Shown: one piece after another, positions 24,267-35,506 of the stretch
Layout: each line of letters starts with the position of its first letter
Numbering within the stretch: the stretch's first letter is position 1
Assembly: GCA_043228905.1 (NCBI GenBank)
Contig: JBHGNT010000009.1
Span: 17,050,001 to 17,114,000, forward strand
Reading direction: 5' to 3'
Source of the DNA: Azolla caroliniana
Taxonomy: Eukaryota > Polypodiophyta
Length of the DNA stretch: 64,000 bases
The notes under the pieces: generated by a model
Told to the model about the DNA's origin: nothing
The model's database searches: none
The model's input: only the letters and a program-made list of their open reading frames with translations
Position numbers and translations under genes: made by a program

Positions 24267-24451
24267 TGTAAAGAATCGGGTATGATTCTTGTGTAGTGGA
24301 AGAGATGTGTGTTATGTGTATGTGTGAGAGGAATTAGAGGAGAGATGAGAGAACACAAGATAGATAGAAAAAGGAATACTCAAGAAGAAGGTGTATATTG
24401 CACAAACAGAATAAGAATTACAAAATGTAGCATAATAAGGAGTCACAACCA
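24267..24451 (-). repeat. Truncated 5' LTR of Copia-0
   Basis: Matches the first 180 or so bases of 19388-19837 with a few substitutions and then stops at GAGTCACAACC, where satellite resumes. About 265 bp, including the upstream promoter part, are lost. Confidence 0.8.
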
Positions 24452-24890
24452 AGTTCATTATAGAAAATATATAATTTTGATGTATATCCACTATGAGAGT
24501 ACAATGAGAAGTTGGCATTGGTGAATTGGGACATCGTTCCATTGAAGATGTCCATGTCAAATTATCGATCCACGTTCACTGCAAAAAATATATCGCGAAT
24601 CACTTGAGCTATTGCATTAAACTATAGTTACCACAAAAGAATGATCAAATGTGGGAAGAGAGTCAACTTCATCACATGTTGAATTCACATTCACTGTATA
24701 TCATGTTGATCTATATTCCCTAGAAAACTGGGATCAAACGCGGGGATAGCTTAGTTGGGAGAGTGTCATACTGAAGATCTGAAGGTCACGTGTTCGATCC
24801 ATGTTCATTGGAAAAAAGATGTCACGAACAACATGACATATGAATTTGGTCCATATCCACGTGTTCGGTCATTTCTTTGTGTTGTGCTCT
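24452..24890 (+). repeat. Satellite remnant right of Copia-0
   Basis: Continues monomers E, F, G and A of the tRNA-Phe satellite (tRNA-like unit at 24740). At about 24869-24890 a short piece in reverse orientation (TCATTTCTTTGTG) ends it. Confidence 0.75.
24740..24812 (+). pseudogene. tRNA-Phe-like pseudogene
   Basis: Anticodon loop CTGAAGA kept. Mismatch in the anticodon stem (TCATA), weakened D and T stems, acceptor end ATTGGA cannot pair. Confidence 0.6.
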
Positions 24891-26093
24891 CTTATAAATA
24901 ACCCATATTTTTCTTCCATTTGATATAACGAAATATTTGAAGAAAAAAGTTCAAACAAATGGGACAAAACTGCCATATTAGTTAAAAAAGAGTTTTAAGA
25001 GAATTTTTTTGCAATAAGAAAAATATCATCTCCCTCTATACTATCCTTTCCAACCATTTTATTCTTATTTTTGCATACTTCTCTAATAGAAAGAATGACA
25101 TAGATCATAAGGAAAACCCTTAGTCCTAATAGTATATTTTGTTGGCTTTTTGTTTCACTTTGACAATAACTAATCAAAAGGTAAGTCGGGCTAAGCTTTC
25201 TCCCACTTCAATGGCTTAACGATTTCCATATGAAGTCGGGGTCATCACAACCAAAGTGACCATATGTAGGGGTCTTCTGGTAATGTTTGTTTCCGCCTCT
25301 GCAAAGGTCAAGGTGAATAGCTGTCATCTAAGGTAGAAAAACATTGGGATTAGGGTTTCTTGAAGTAAAAAACATTCTCATCATTTCGTTTCAATTTCAA
25401 GAATAAAAAGGAAACACAATGAATACATTTTCCTAAACTATTATACATTCCTTGACCAATATGCACAACCAAACTTGGTTTCTACTAAGCTCCAAAGAAG
25501 AATAGTGTTCAATATTTTGTCATGACTTTATTTGTATGAAAAAGGACAAAACATGCCACAATGAGTAAAGAACAAGGCTTAGGAAATACCGGGACAATGC
25601 AATGATGAGCAAGTCTTGTTGCTGCAACAATACTCTTCACAACTTGCCTCACAATGTAGCCTTACTCGAATTGAACTTGGCATGGTCCTTCCTAGAGAAA
25701 GCACCACCATCATGAGCTCCCAATGAGGCTTCTCAAGACCATAAGAACTCTTTTTGCCAGTGAAATGACAATAGCAAATACACAAATTAACATGGAAAAA
25801 AAGAACATGAGATGGAATGCTACCAATGCATGTGTGCATGCATTCATACATGCATACAAATAGACACATACAAACACAACTATGCATATGCAAATACACA
25901 TGCACACGTATGAATATGGTAAAAAATTGATATGGTACTAAATCAATAACCCTCGAAAAGTGGTTTGGATCCTAATGGCCACAAATTCTCACCTTCTTGT
26001 AGCTCATCCTACACATCCTTGCTTGCCAAAGGAGGCCACTTCGAAGAGGTCAATCATGCTCATGGCTCCTTCTCTCTTGCTCTCTTTGCTTTC

Positions 26094-26125
<32 letters not shown>

Positions 26126-26502
26126 AAACCAAAGCAACTCACTTACTATTGATAACTCCAAAATGTAAACATACATACATCCATGTCATGAAGAAAAAAC
26201 CCTTACAAATAAATTCCCAATAGCTACTATTTCTAAGCAACTAGACTCAATAAAGTGGAAAAGGCCGATAAAAAATGCAAACAAAAAGACACTACTTCTC
26301 TTGGATAGTTAATTAATTAATTTTAATCAAACAATGAGAATCCCTTTCTCTTTTACTTCTTCCTTCTCTTCTACAATAGGAGCACCACCACCACCACCAC
26401 TACCCCCTCCCCCACCCGTAGCCGATGTTATTGATCCACTAGACACAAAGCCGCCCCTCATCCACCGCCAATGATTACCTGGAAGACTGATCCAAAAGCG
26501 CA

Positions 26503-26542
<40 letters not shown>

Positions 26543-26819
26543 CATAAGCAAGTGCTAAATATTGAAGGAAGAATCAATGGATCTCTCAAGGCAACCTCCA
26601 TCCTCCGAAGCAAGGTGTTTCTTAGCTCTCCAAGAGCCACCGCCGCTTGTGCTGATGAAGGTCAAGACGACCAACCATAGATACAAATAAACATTGTCTC
26701 TCTCTATCTCGTTTCTCCTGTGAGAAAAAGGGAAAGAAGCAATTAACAAAGATGAATCTCTCTCTCTCCCCCCCCCCCTTCTTCCCCCATTTTTTCAAAC
26801 AATTAGTGTTTTAAAAATA
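24891..26819. other. Non-coding stretch with simple repeats
   Basis: AT-rich sequence with no recognised gene or transposon domain on either strand. It holds (CT)n at 26099-26125, a (CCA)n-like patch near 26385-26403, (GA)n at 26507-26539 and a C run at 26768-26778. Short frames here encode only low-complexity peptides. Confidence 0.5.
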
Positions 26820-27060
26820 GTGTGTGTATGTTGTATATATATGCATGTGTATATATGTATGTGTTGTGTGTATGTAGGTAGGTACATATTGTATTGTATA
26901 TATTGTATGTATGGCATGTTAGTATGTAGGGTATGTGTTATGTGCTTATGCGTATGTTCTATGTATGTGCATATGTATTGCATGCATATATTGTATGTTC
27001 TATGTATTGTATATTCTATGTATGTGCATTGTATTGCATGTGTGTATGTATGTATATGTT
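26820..27060. repeat. TATG/TG-rich simple-sequence tract (left part)
   Basis: Compound microsatellite of TGTATG, TATTG and TGCATG words. It continues beyond the LINE at 29775, so the LINE interrupted one tract. Confidence 0.8.
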
Positions 27061-29778
27061 TTTATTTATTTTTTTATTTTTTTATTTTTTTAATGAAGAT
27101 ATCCTGTCATTAGTATAAACAAATTACAAGATTTTAAACCTCTATGTAATCGGCGGGGGAAACAACCATTTCGGTGGCTGAAAATGCCAATAAGGAGTAG
27201 TGTACCTGGATGTCACAAATGGAGTAGCTGTCCAGATAATAAGAAACTCCTGCCGTTGAGCAATTTTAGCATCAGAATCTCCCACTATACCATCCCATTG
27301 ACCCTTCAAAGCATGAACTATCTCTAACCAAATATTTGAAATCACTTCAGCAGGTGGTGTTTTCAGATTATGGAAAACGAGAGAACACCGAGCTTTCCAA
27401 ATGTGATAGACAGTGGTACTACTCAATATCTCCCATATTGGCTGAACTTCCTTCCTTACTCCTGAAAACTGTAATGACATCAGTGATAATGTACGAACAC
27501 TTCCATTTTTAGTGTAAAACCCATGGTCCATAGATTCGATGCCATAATGGAACACATCACGGGCAAGTGATGTCCAAACGACCATGCCCCAAGTGAGAAC
27601 CAACGGGGGAAAATAATTAGCGAAAATTCTAAGGAGCCGTTGCCATATCTGTTGAGAATCAATGCATTCCCATAAACAATGTTTTTGAGTTTCCGTTTGT
27701 AAATGACATCGAGTACAACATGAAGACACTCCCATCCTATGCAACCATGTGCCAACCGACAACGCCTTGTGTACAACTAACCACTGTACATGTAATATTT
27801 TGTGTTGCTGTTTTCTTGCCCATAAGATAGCCCATAATTTTGCAAGGAATTGGGGAGTAATACCTTGTTGATTCCAATATTGAGATGCAGCTGGTACCAC
27901 ATCACGTGTATCTGAAAGTACATGTCTTCCCAACTGTACAGAATATTGGAAGAAATTGAACTTGTTACCCGTGTAAGGATCTGTCCAATGATAGTCAATT
28001 GGGTCCCAATCTAATCTGAATACCGGTCTTTTAGCTAACACCCACAGCTTCCAATGTGTCCTTATTTCCTCTATCATTGGATCAATATACCATTTACGAT
28101 CGGCATATCCAATTATCCTTATCTTGTGCTCAATGGCATAGGGGTAATCTATCACCATTTCCCCGGACTGAGACAATTGATTTGTTTCATCCACCTCAAA
28201 CAACCGGTATGTCTTATCATTTGAATAACCCTTAACAGCCAAGAGTACTTCCAATCTTGAAAAAACCCCAATCCATCTATGGGTAGTGTTATTGGGTGGT
28301 ATGGGTTGTCTACTCATAGCTTCTTGAATTTGTTGGTACATTATATGTCCGCCATGCATATTACGTAAGATTTCTTTTTGTTCTTCCAACGATCGCGATA
28401 AAAATTCTTTCCAAGTCTGAACTGTTTTCGCGGGACCTTCTGTCATTTTTCCCCACGATAACCATTGTCTAGAACCCAACACAAAACCATCTGATGTTGT
28501 AAACAACGGGTTCCAAACTATCTTTTGTCTGAGATACTCAAGATAATGTTTGGGGTTCGGTTTATTGCGAAGCAAACCAGGTAGTACTTGTTTCCATGCT
28601 GCAAATAATGTCCTAATAAATTTGTCTTCCCATCTAGTGGATGAAGGTACTCGGAAATTTTCCCTAAATATCCAATTCACATCCTTCGACCAGGGAGCAC
28701 CTAAGCGAGGAAAGCAATCTGAGCAACGGTCAAGCAATAATACTTTCCATATCTCTTGCCCCGGCATAAATCCTCTAACGAGCAACTTACTTAACAATGC
28801 TCTTGATTGGTCCACTGGATCAATAATACCTAATCCTCCTTTAGAGCGAGGTAAGGTAATAACATCCCATTTCACTTTGGACCGAGCATTGCCTTCTGTT
28901 TTACCGGACCACAAGAAGTTACGAACCAATCTACGTATTTTCAGAATACATGACTTGGAGAATATCCAACATGACAAAACATACCATGTTGAAGCCAATA
29001 AAACCTGATTAGTCACTACAATCCGACCAGCAAAAGATAGCTTGGCTGAACTCCATAACAACAACTTTTTCCGCAGTGACAATAGGAGGGGTGCCACTTG
29101 ATTTTCCATTGAAAGATCAATACCTATCGTACACCCTAAGTATCGAACTGGACAACCTGATGGTATCCATTGAAATTGCGGGTGTGGACTCCATAGAGGA
29201 GGCTCTACATCCCCCACCCAAAATGCAGAGGACTTGTTCCAATTAACCAGTGCACCCGAAGCCTTACAAAATGTGGATATGGCCAATTCTGTTTTCTGCA
29301 GATTTTCCAAATCACCTTTTAAATATAGGGCAGTGTCATCTGCAAATTCAGCGTCCCTTACTTCTATATGTGAGAATGGGATGCGTATTCCGCGTATACC
29401 AATATCACCAGCATTCAAAAAGGAAATCATTGCCTCAGCAAAAAACAGAAACAAGAAAGGAGCTAAAGGACAACCCTGTCGAACTGATCGAGAAATAGTA
29501 AACAAAGGTCCATAATTCCCAACCAGTAAGACTCTGCTTTGTGCCGAATTATATAATGAAGAAATACCTTTTATCCATTCTTTCGAGAAACCAAAACGAG
29601 CCAGTACACCTTGTAAAAATTCCCAGTCAACACGGTCATAAGCTTTCTCAAAATCAAGCATAACAATGGCCAACTCTTGATTAGATTTGGCTGCCAAGGC
29701 AGCAGATTCCCAAAATGTATACACATTATCCAATATGCTCCTTTCCTGAATAAATCCTGTAAATATTGTATTATCCAA
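27061..29778 (-). mobile_element. 5'-truncated LINE inserted in microsatellite
   Basis: Minus-strand non-LTR retrotransposon. Its 3' end (27061-27092) is an A-rich tail with short TA/A units in element sense. Its 5' end breaks off inside the RT domain at about 29770. A word like TGTATGTATATGTTTT occurs on both sides (about 27047-27062 and 29780-29795) and may be the target duplication, though the host tract is itself repetitive. Confidence 0.85.
27142..29769 (-). CDS. LINE ORF2 C-terminal part: reverse transcriptase and zf-RVT-like domain
   Basis: An uninterrupted frame of about 875 LINE residues; upstream residues to 29880 come from the microsatellite and are not genuine. It starts inside RT at GFIQERSILDNV, then AIVMLDFEKAYDRVDW, the SVRQGCPLAPFLFLFF block and the catalytic FADDTALYL. 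The thumb/connection follows (FLWSGKTEG), then a long tail with a zf-RVT-like segment (WLVVHKALSVGTWLHRMG...CTRCHLQTETQKHCLWEC). The endonuclease and the first RT blocks are missing, so it cannot act alone. The open frame suggests a fairly recent insertion. Confidence 0.85.
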   Translation of the reverse strand, partial: TIFTGFIQERSILDNVYTFWESAALAAKSNQELAIVMLDFEKAYDRVDWEFLQGVLARFGFSKEWIKGISSLYNSAQSRVLLVGNYGPLFTISRSVRQGCPLAPFLFLFFAEAMISFLNAGDIGIRGIRIPFSHIEVRDAEFADDTALYLKGDLENLQKTELAISTFCKASGALVNWNKSSAFWVGDVEPPLWSPHPQFQWIPSGCPVRYLGCTIGIDLSMENQVAPLLLSLRKKLLLWSSAKLSFAGRIVVTNQVLLASTWYVLSCWIFSKSCILKIRRLVRNFLWSGKTEGNARSKVKWDVITLPRSKGGLGIIDPVDQSRALLSKLLVRGFMPGQEIWKVLLLDRCSDCFPRLGAPWSKDVNWIFRENFRVPSSTRWEDKFIRTLFAAWKQVLPGLLRNKPNPKHYLEYLRQKIVWNPLFTTSDGFVLGSRQWLSWGKMTEGPAKTVQTWKEFLSRSLEEQKEILRNMHGGHIMYQQIQEAMSRQPIPPNNTTHRWIGVFSRLEVLLAVKGYSNDKTYRLFEVDETNQLSQSGEMVIDYPYAIEHKIRIIGYADRKWYIDPMIEEIRTHWKLWVLAKRPVFRLDWDPIDYHWTDPYTGNKFNFFQYSVQLGRHVLSDTRDVVPAASQYWNQQGITPQFLAKLWAILWARKQQHKILHVQWLVVHKALSVGTWLHRMGVSSCCTRCHLQTETQKHCLWECIDSQQIWQRLLRIFANYFPPLVLTWGMVVWTSLARDVFHYGIESMDHGFYTKNGSVRTLSLMSLQFSGVRKEVQPIWEILSSTTVYHIWKARCSLVFHNLKTPPAEVISNIWLEIVHALKGQWDGIVGDSDAKIAQRQEFLIIWTATPFVTSRYTTPYWHFQPPKWLFPPPIT

Positions 29779-30419
29779 TGTATGTATATGTTTTATACTT
29801 GTGCTTAAGTATATATTGTATGTAAATTTATATGTATGTGTATGTTCTATATATGTGCATCTATATTGTATTGCATGCATATATATGTATGTGTTGTGTG
29901 TATGGATTGATGCATATATGCATGTTTATGTATGTATATGTTGTGTGTATGTATCTATGCGTATATGTATGTATGTACATGTTGCATTGCATTGTATTGT
30001 ATTGTATTGTATCGTTTTGTTTTAATTGCATTATTGTATATATGCATTGTATGTATGGCATGGGTGCATGTGTATGTATGGCATACATATTGTATTGTAT
30101 TGCATGTGACGTATGTATGGCATGTGGCTATGTATATATATGTATGTGTTGTGTGTATGTATCGATGTGTATATGCATGTATGTACATGTTGTATTGCAT
30201 TTTATTGTATTGTATCATTTTGTATTAATTGCATTATTGTATATGTGCATTGTATGTATAGCATGTGTCCATGCACGTATGTGTTATATGTGTGTATGTG
30301 TGTATCACATGTGTGTACATATGTATGTGCTATATGTGTGCGTGTATTCTATATTTCTACGTATGTATGTATGTATTATGTACATTGTATATATATCATG
30401 TGGCTATGTATGTATGTGT

Positions 30420-30483
<64 letters not shown>

Positions 30484-30722
30484 ATTGATGTACATATGCA
30501 TGTATTGTATTGCATGTGTATATATGTATGTGTGTGTATGTACATATTGTATTATATTGCATGTGTTCAATGTATCGTATGTATGGCATGTGTGTGTGTA
30601 TATATTCTTTACATGTCCATATGTATGTATTGTATGTATGGCACATGTGTATGTGTTATGTGTGTCTATTCATGCATTCAATACAATATCTACATACACA
30701 CATACAACACACACCACATACA
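29775..30722. repeat. TATG/TG-rich simple-sequence tract (right part)
   Basis: Continuation of the microsatellite. Includes a (TATTG)n patch at about 29985-30015 and (TG)n at 30423-30478. Frames here give Cys/Tyr/Val-rich nonsense peptides on both strands. Confidence 0.85.
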
Positions 30723-31459
30723 TGTTAGGAAATAGGTCCCTCTAGATGGGAAGTGAGAAGAACAGTGTTGATGAGCAAACTCGGCCGAGGCCGAAACCGG
30801 ATGTGGAGTACCCGGCAATGGAAGACCCGGTGAGAACCGGATGTGGAGTACCCGGCAGCAGAAGACCCGGTGAGAACCGGATGATGAGTACCCGGCAACG
30901 GAAGACCCGGCGAGAACCGGATGTGGAGTACCCAACAACGGAAGACCCGGTGAGAACCGGATGACGAGTACCCGGCAAGAGCCGGATGGCAAAGGCCCAG
31001 TGAGGAGTGCTCTCCGGATGAAGGGACATATTCGTAAATATGTTTTCTGAGAGTCCATCAGGGCTATATTTGTAAATAGCCGAAAAGTCATATTAGTATA
31101 AATATGACTTAGGGCAAACTTAGTGTGTTGTTGTTGTCATTCTTGTTGGTCCAAGATTTGAGCGCGTAACTTTGTACAGAGAGAGAGAGAGGAAGAGGTC
31201 GTTGCCTCTGTTGTAACCGCCGCCTGTGGCGAAGATAGCAAGCTCAAGGTCGTTGCCTCGGTGCTTTACTATTGTACATTGTGATATAGTGATAGTTTGC
31301 AGTCTGTGGGTGTGGTTTTTCCCTAGTTTGGGTTTTCCACGTTAACATCCTGTGTACTCTTCTCTTCACTAAGTCGTGTGTACCTTACCCATTTTCTGTG
31401 TTTGATCCTAGACTCGGTTGTGGCCGAGTGTTGTGCTTAGGGAGCGTGTATTCTTGTCA
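30723..31459 (+). repeat. 5' LTR of Copia-2
   Basis: 737 bp, TGTTAGGAAA...TTCTTGTCA. Contains a 40-bp minisatellite (30796-30980) and a TATA-like region (AGTATAAATATGAC at about 31094-31107) also found in the Copia-1 and Copia-3 LTRs. Confidence 0.75.
30796..30980 (+). repeat. 40-bp minisatellite in the Copia-2 LTR
   Basis: About 4.5 copies at exact 40-bp spacing, each with GTACCCGGCAA, GAAGACCCGG and GAGAACCGGATG. Copies differ by a few bases. Confidence 0.85.
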
Positions 31460-31462
31460 AAG

Positions 31463-31474
31463 TGGTATCAGAGC
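31463..31474 (+). promoter_or_regulatory. Primer-binding site of Copia-2
   Basis: TGGTATCAGAGC, a perfect complement to the initiator tRNA-Met 3' end, 3 nt after the LTR. Confidence 0.9.
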
Positions 31475-31489
31475 GAAACGACACAGAAA

Positions 31490-34400
31490 ATGGACGATTC
31501 GTTGGGAGGCATGTTCAAGCTCACCGGCTCCAACTATTCGGTGTGGAGGTCGAAGATGAGGGACATGCTCGTGGTTAAAGATATTTGATTGCCGGTTCAG
31601 TTCGGGGACAAGAGACTGGACAAAATTGACACCACGATATGGGAGATGATGCACATGAAGAAAACGACGTACATACGGTGCTTCATCGACCTCAATGAAG
31701 AGAGCAAGGCTCATGAGCTCTAGGAGAAGATCGGCATTATGTTTCAAAACAAAAATGTTGTTAATCAGGTTTTGGTATTTCGGAACCTAGTAAGACTCTG
31801 GTACCAAGATGGCTCCAGCATGGCGGAGCACATGAATGCCTTCCAGGGGCTGATCCACCAGGCAACATCATTGGAAGTACCTCTCGCCAATGAGGTACTA
31901 GCGCTACTCCTGCTCAGTTCCCTCCCAGATAGCTGGGAGACGTTGGTTGTCTCTTTGGGCAACGCCAGGCCGGAAGGGAAACGGTTATCCCTGGCAAGAG
32001 TGAAGTCAAGCTTGCTAGATGAGGAGGCTCGTCGGAAAGACAAGGATACGAACTCCGACTCCAAAGCGCTCATTACCAAATCGGAATGCGGAAGACAAAG
32101 GAACCGTAGTCCCCGGAACCGGGAGAAGTCGGGGACACGGTCAAAGTCAAGGGGGAAGCCTACTTGCTTCTATTGCCGCAAGCCGGGACAATTCCAGAAA
32201 AACTGTCGGCACTTCCGAAAAGACAAGGAAACCGATGGCACCGATTCGAAGCGGACACCGAACCGGAAGGGAACGATTGCAATCGCGGCAAGTGAAGAAG
32301 AGTCGATGCTCATCACCGAGGAGAGTGAGCTAAACCTTGCCGACGACGAGATGACCTGGGTGGTCGACTCCGGAGCGTCGTTCCACCTTACCTCGGACCG
32401 GAAATACTTCTCATCCTACTCAGCCGGTGATCATGGCTGTGTCCGGATGGGGAATGAAGGTACATGCCAAATTGTTGGCATAGGAGACGTGTGGTTGACA
32501 ACACCAACCGGATGCAAGAAGCTGCTGAAGGATGTCCGACACGTTCCGAAGGTTTGTTTGAACCTAATATCAGGCGATCGGCTAGATGATGAAGGCTACA
32601 CGGGTAGCATCCGGAACGGTGTTATGAAGTTCAGCAAAGGGAGCCTGATTGTGGCTCGGGCCCGGAAGGTAAACACGTTGTACTTGATGAATGCCCGGTT
32701 ATGCCCGAAAGAAGTGAACATGGCTTCCTACACTGCCAGTGAGCTGTGGCACAAGAGGTTGTGTCACATGAGCGAGAAGGGGATGAAGAGGCTTGCAGAC
32801 AACAACCTCATTCCAGTGAAGAACGTGCACTTGGAGAAGTGCACTGATTGTCTTGCCGGTAAACAAAACCGGACCTCCATCCGATCGAGGCCACCGATGA
32901 GACGTAATGCACCACTGGAGTTGGTGCATATTGATGTATGTCAAGTGGACACGAAGTCACATGCTGGATCGCAGTACTTCGTGACGTTCATAGATGACCA
33001 CAGTCGAAAGCTGTGGGCCACACCGTTGAAGAAGAAGGATCAGGTGCTATCCGTCTTCAAAGAGCTCCACGCGAGAGTGGAAAGAGAAACCGGCCGGAAG
33101 CTGAAGGCGGTTCGAGCAGATAATGGAGGTGAATACCGGGGGCAGTTCGAGGAGTACTATCGCTCGAAGGGAATCCGGCTCGAATTTACCATGCCGAAGA
33201 CGCCGGAACTAAACGGGCTGGCTAAGAGGATGAACCTGACCATAATGGAAAGGGTCCGGAGTATGCTGGCGGATGCAAAATTACCTAAGACATTTTGGGC
33301 TAAGGCGCTGTCAAAAGCAACGTATGTGATAAACAGATCACCCTCAGTGCCCTTGGATGGAGACACACCGCAGAAGGTGTGGACCGGTAAGGAAGTGTCC
33401 TACCGGCATCTGAAGGTGTTCGGGTGTCTCGCGTACGTGCATGTTGCTAAGGACCGAAGAGGGAAGTTGGATCCAAAGACCCAGCCATGCATATTCCTCG
33501 GATACGGCGATGATGAGTTCGGCTACCGATTGTGGGATCCGGTTGACAAGAAGGCTTTCCGGAGTCGAGATATTATCTTCATGGAGGACATGACTCTTGC
33601 CGACTGGGATTCAGAGAAGAAGATAATGAACTCCGATGAGATTCGGACACACCCGGCCAAGAGCCAGTTGACACTCGAGGAACCAGCCGATTACGGTGAG
33701 AATACCGAACCGGCAGAAGAAGAAGTAGAGGAAGCTGAAATCGGAACCGGTCAAGACCCCAAATCGGATTTGGATGAAGAACAAATAATGGAGCCGGTTG
33801 CCGAAGGCCAAAGACGGAGATATCCTCTCAGAGAGAGAAGGGCCCCTCGGAGATTTCCGGATGCAGAGCATGTGCTGATGATCGATGAGGGGGAGCCAGA
33901 AAACTTTGAGGAAGCTAAAAGTGACGCCCATAGCCGCAAATGGTTAAGTGCCATGCAGGATGAGATGGATTCCCTGCATGAGAACCATACGTACGAATTG
34001 GTGGAGTTGCCGAAAGGAAAGCCAGAATACGGATGCTGAAGAAGGCTCTCAACGGAACTTTCGCAATGAATGACTTGTGTCCCGCAAGACAAATGCTAGG
34101 GATGCATATCATCCAGAACTGGCCAACGAAGCAACTGTGGTTGTCACAAGAGAAATACGTGACAAAGGTGCTTCAACGGTTCAGCATGTTAGAAGCGAAA
34201 CCGGTCGGATCGACACTCCCGGCAAACTGCAGATTATCAAGTAAGCAAAGCCCGAAGACGAAAGTAGAGAAGGCTGATATGGTGAAGGTTCCATATGCCT
34301 CTGCCGTCGGGAGCTTAATGTACGCAATGGTGTGTACCTGACCGGATATAGGATACGCAGTCGGAGTGGTGAGCCGGTTTATGACTAATCCCGGCAAGGA

Positions 34401-34763
34401 GCACTAGAACGCGGTCAAATGGATACTCCGATACTTGAAGGGCACTTCGAACATGTGTCTCTGATTCGGCCTCGGTAAACCTCAACTTGACGGTTTTACC
34501 GATTCAGACATGTCGGCTGATGTGGATACCAACCGGTCTACATCCGGGTATGTAATGACATATGTAGGGGGAGTTGTTTCGTGGCAGTCGAGGCTGTAGA
34601 AGATGGTTGCATTGTCAACCAGGGAGGCGGAGTACATGGCGGCTGTGGAAGCCGGCAAAGAAATACTATGGATGAAGGACTTCATCGGAGAGCTCGGTAT
34701 CCGGCAAGATGAATACCGACTCTATTGCGACAGTCAAAGTGCCATCCACCTGGCTAAGAACGC
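31490..34763 (+). pseudogene. Copia-2 gag-pol, broken
   Basis: Copia polyprotein starting at ATG 31490 (MDDSLGGMFKL). In-frame stops at 31586 (TGA) and 31721 (TAG) fall in gag. From 31739 a 766-residue frame is open to 34039: zinc knuckle CFYCRKPGQFQKNC, protease WVVDSGASFHLT, pre-integrase H-H-C-C and integrase core (FIDDHSRKLW, RADNGGEY, LNGLAKRMN, with K where Copia-1 has the catalytic E). At about 34020 the sequence jumps from the ELPKGK segment to the post-palm segment (MLKKALNGTF), removing roughly 480 bp of RT including the YVDD motif. RNase H follows with several stops and is cut at 34763. Confidence 0.85.
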
Positions 34764-35467
34764 TGTCGTAGTGTATTCCACACACTACGTGAAAACCATA
34801 AAATAATATATCTGATTTTAGATACATATAAATAAATAAATAATATATCAAAACATTTATCACGTGCATAGGGTAGGATTCGAACCCTGCACCTCCACAT
34901 AGATAAACCCCAACTTTACCATTGTAATAACTTATCTTTAGTGTTATATATATAGATTTAATACGTATAAGACCTTTATTTACACATACCTTTATTAAAA
35001 GGTAAAAATCATGTATTCTTTAGGGTGTGAATATTTTATTTACACGTGACATTAAAAGTGACTCATGCACATCTAGCGTGCATGAGCCCTATACTTAGGA
35101 AATGACAAAGCATCACATGCACATTTAGTGTGCATGGACACAGTTGGGGAAAAAGCATGAAGCCATGATTAGCCTCTTCCATCTTTATATAAGGAGGAGA
35201 GAAATATGTATAAGGTTGTGGATTAATATACAAGGATTGATCAATCCAATATATTCGTGGGATTCACGAATTTTGCCATCTAAATTACTCTTATAATCTA
35301 AATATTGTTTTAAATACACTAAACTCGTGGGATTCACGAGATTGCTATCTTACTTCTCTTTCCACTATTCATAACTAGCCTTAAGTTGTATTCCTCTTCC
35401 TCCTAGTCAAAAACCTCGGCGGTTCCCACCCGACTCACGCAACGATCCGGAGCCGAAGGGCACGACA
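34764..35467 (+). repeat. 5' LTR of Gypsy P (704 bp, LTR type A)
   Basis: TGTCGTAGTG...GCACGACA with matching TGTCGT/ACGACA ends. Nearly identical to the inverted LTR 51695-52398 of the same length. It contains short hairpins (CATGCAC/GTGCATG type at about 35066-35140) and an antisense tRNA-like module. It is followed by CAGT and TGGTGAACCCGACGTG, the putative primer site. Confidence 0.85.
34861..34927 (-). other. tRNA-like module in LTR A (antisense to element)
   Basis: On the minus strand: ATGGTAAAGTTGG (A-box-like) and GGTTCGAATCC (B box, 34876-34886). Same module as at 2534 and 52232. Confidence 0.6.
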
Positions 35468-35471
35468 CAGT

Positions 35472-35487
35472 TGGTGAACCCGACGTG
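35472..35487 (+). promoter_or_regulatory. Putative primer-binding site of Gypsy P
   Basis: TGGTGAACCCGACGTG starts 4 nt after the LTR and begins with TGG, the complement of a tRNA CCA end. The same sequence follows the LTRs at 48991 and 51695. I do not recognise the tRNA. Confidence 0.5.
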
Positions 35488-35506
35488 AAAACCGGGTGGC
35501 AAGGAG

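Larger units (their letters stand above)
19388..24451 (-). mobile_element. Copia-0: decayed Ty1/Copia element in the satellite
   Basis: Minus-strand Copia element with LTR 19388-19837 (3'), internal gag-pol with several frame breaks, a tRNA-Met primer site at 24254-24266 and a truncated 5' LTR 24267-24451. Both flanks are satellite monomers: GATCAAATGCGGAAATAGTTCA on the left is written here only as monomer D, and TTCATTATAGAAAATAT on the right is monomer E. It therefore jumped into the array. Order gag, protease, integrase, RT, RNase H is that of Copia. Not autonomous. Confidence 0.85.
30723..34763 (+). mobile_element. Copia-2: decayed plus-strand Copia element, 3' end lost
   Basis: 5' LTR 30723-31459, primer site 31463-31474, gag-pol with internal stops and a large RT deletion. 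It ends abruptly at 34763 inside RNase H, where the LTR of Gypsy P begins. Related to Copia-1 throughout. Confidence 0.85.

Noticed and set aside
25579-26680. Frames of 60-108 residues near 25.6-26.7 kb as possible host exons
   Set aside because: They have no domain and consist mainly of low-complexity Ser/Leu, Gly or Arg/Glu runs from CT/GA repeats. I saw no splice or promoter context I could defend.
29801-30745. Long Cys/Tyr/Val/His-rich reading frames (up to 218 residues) on both strands
   Set aside because: They are translations of a TATG/TG microsatellite. All frames look alike in composition and none has a domain.
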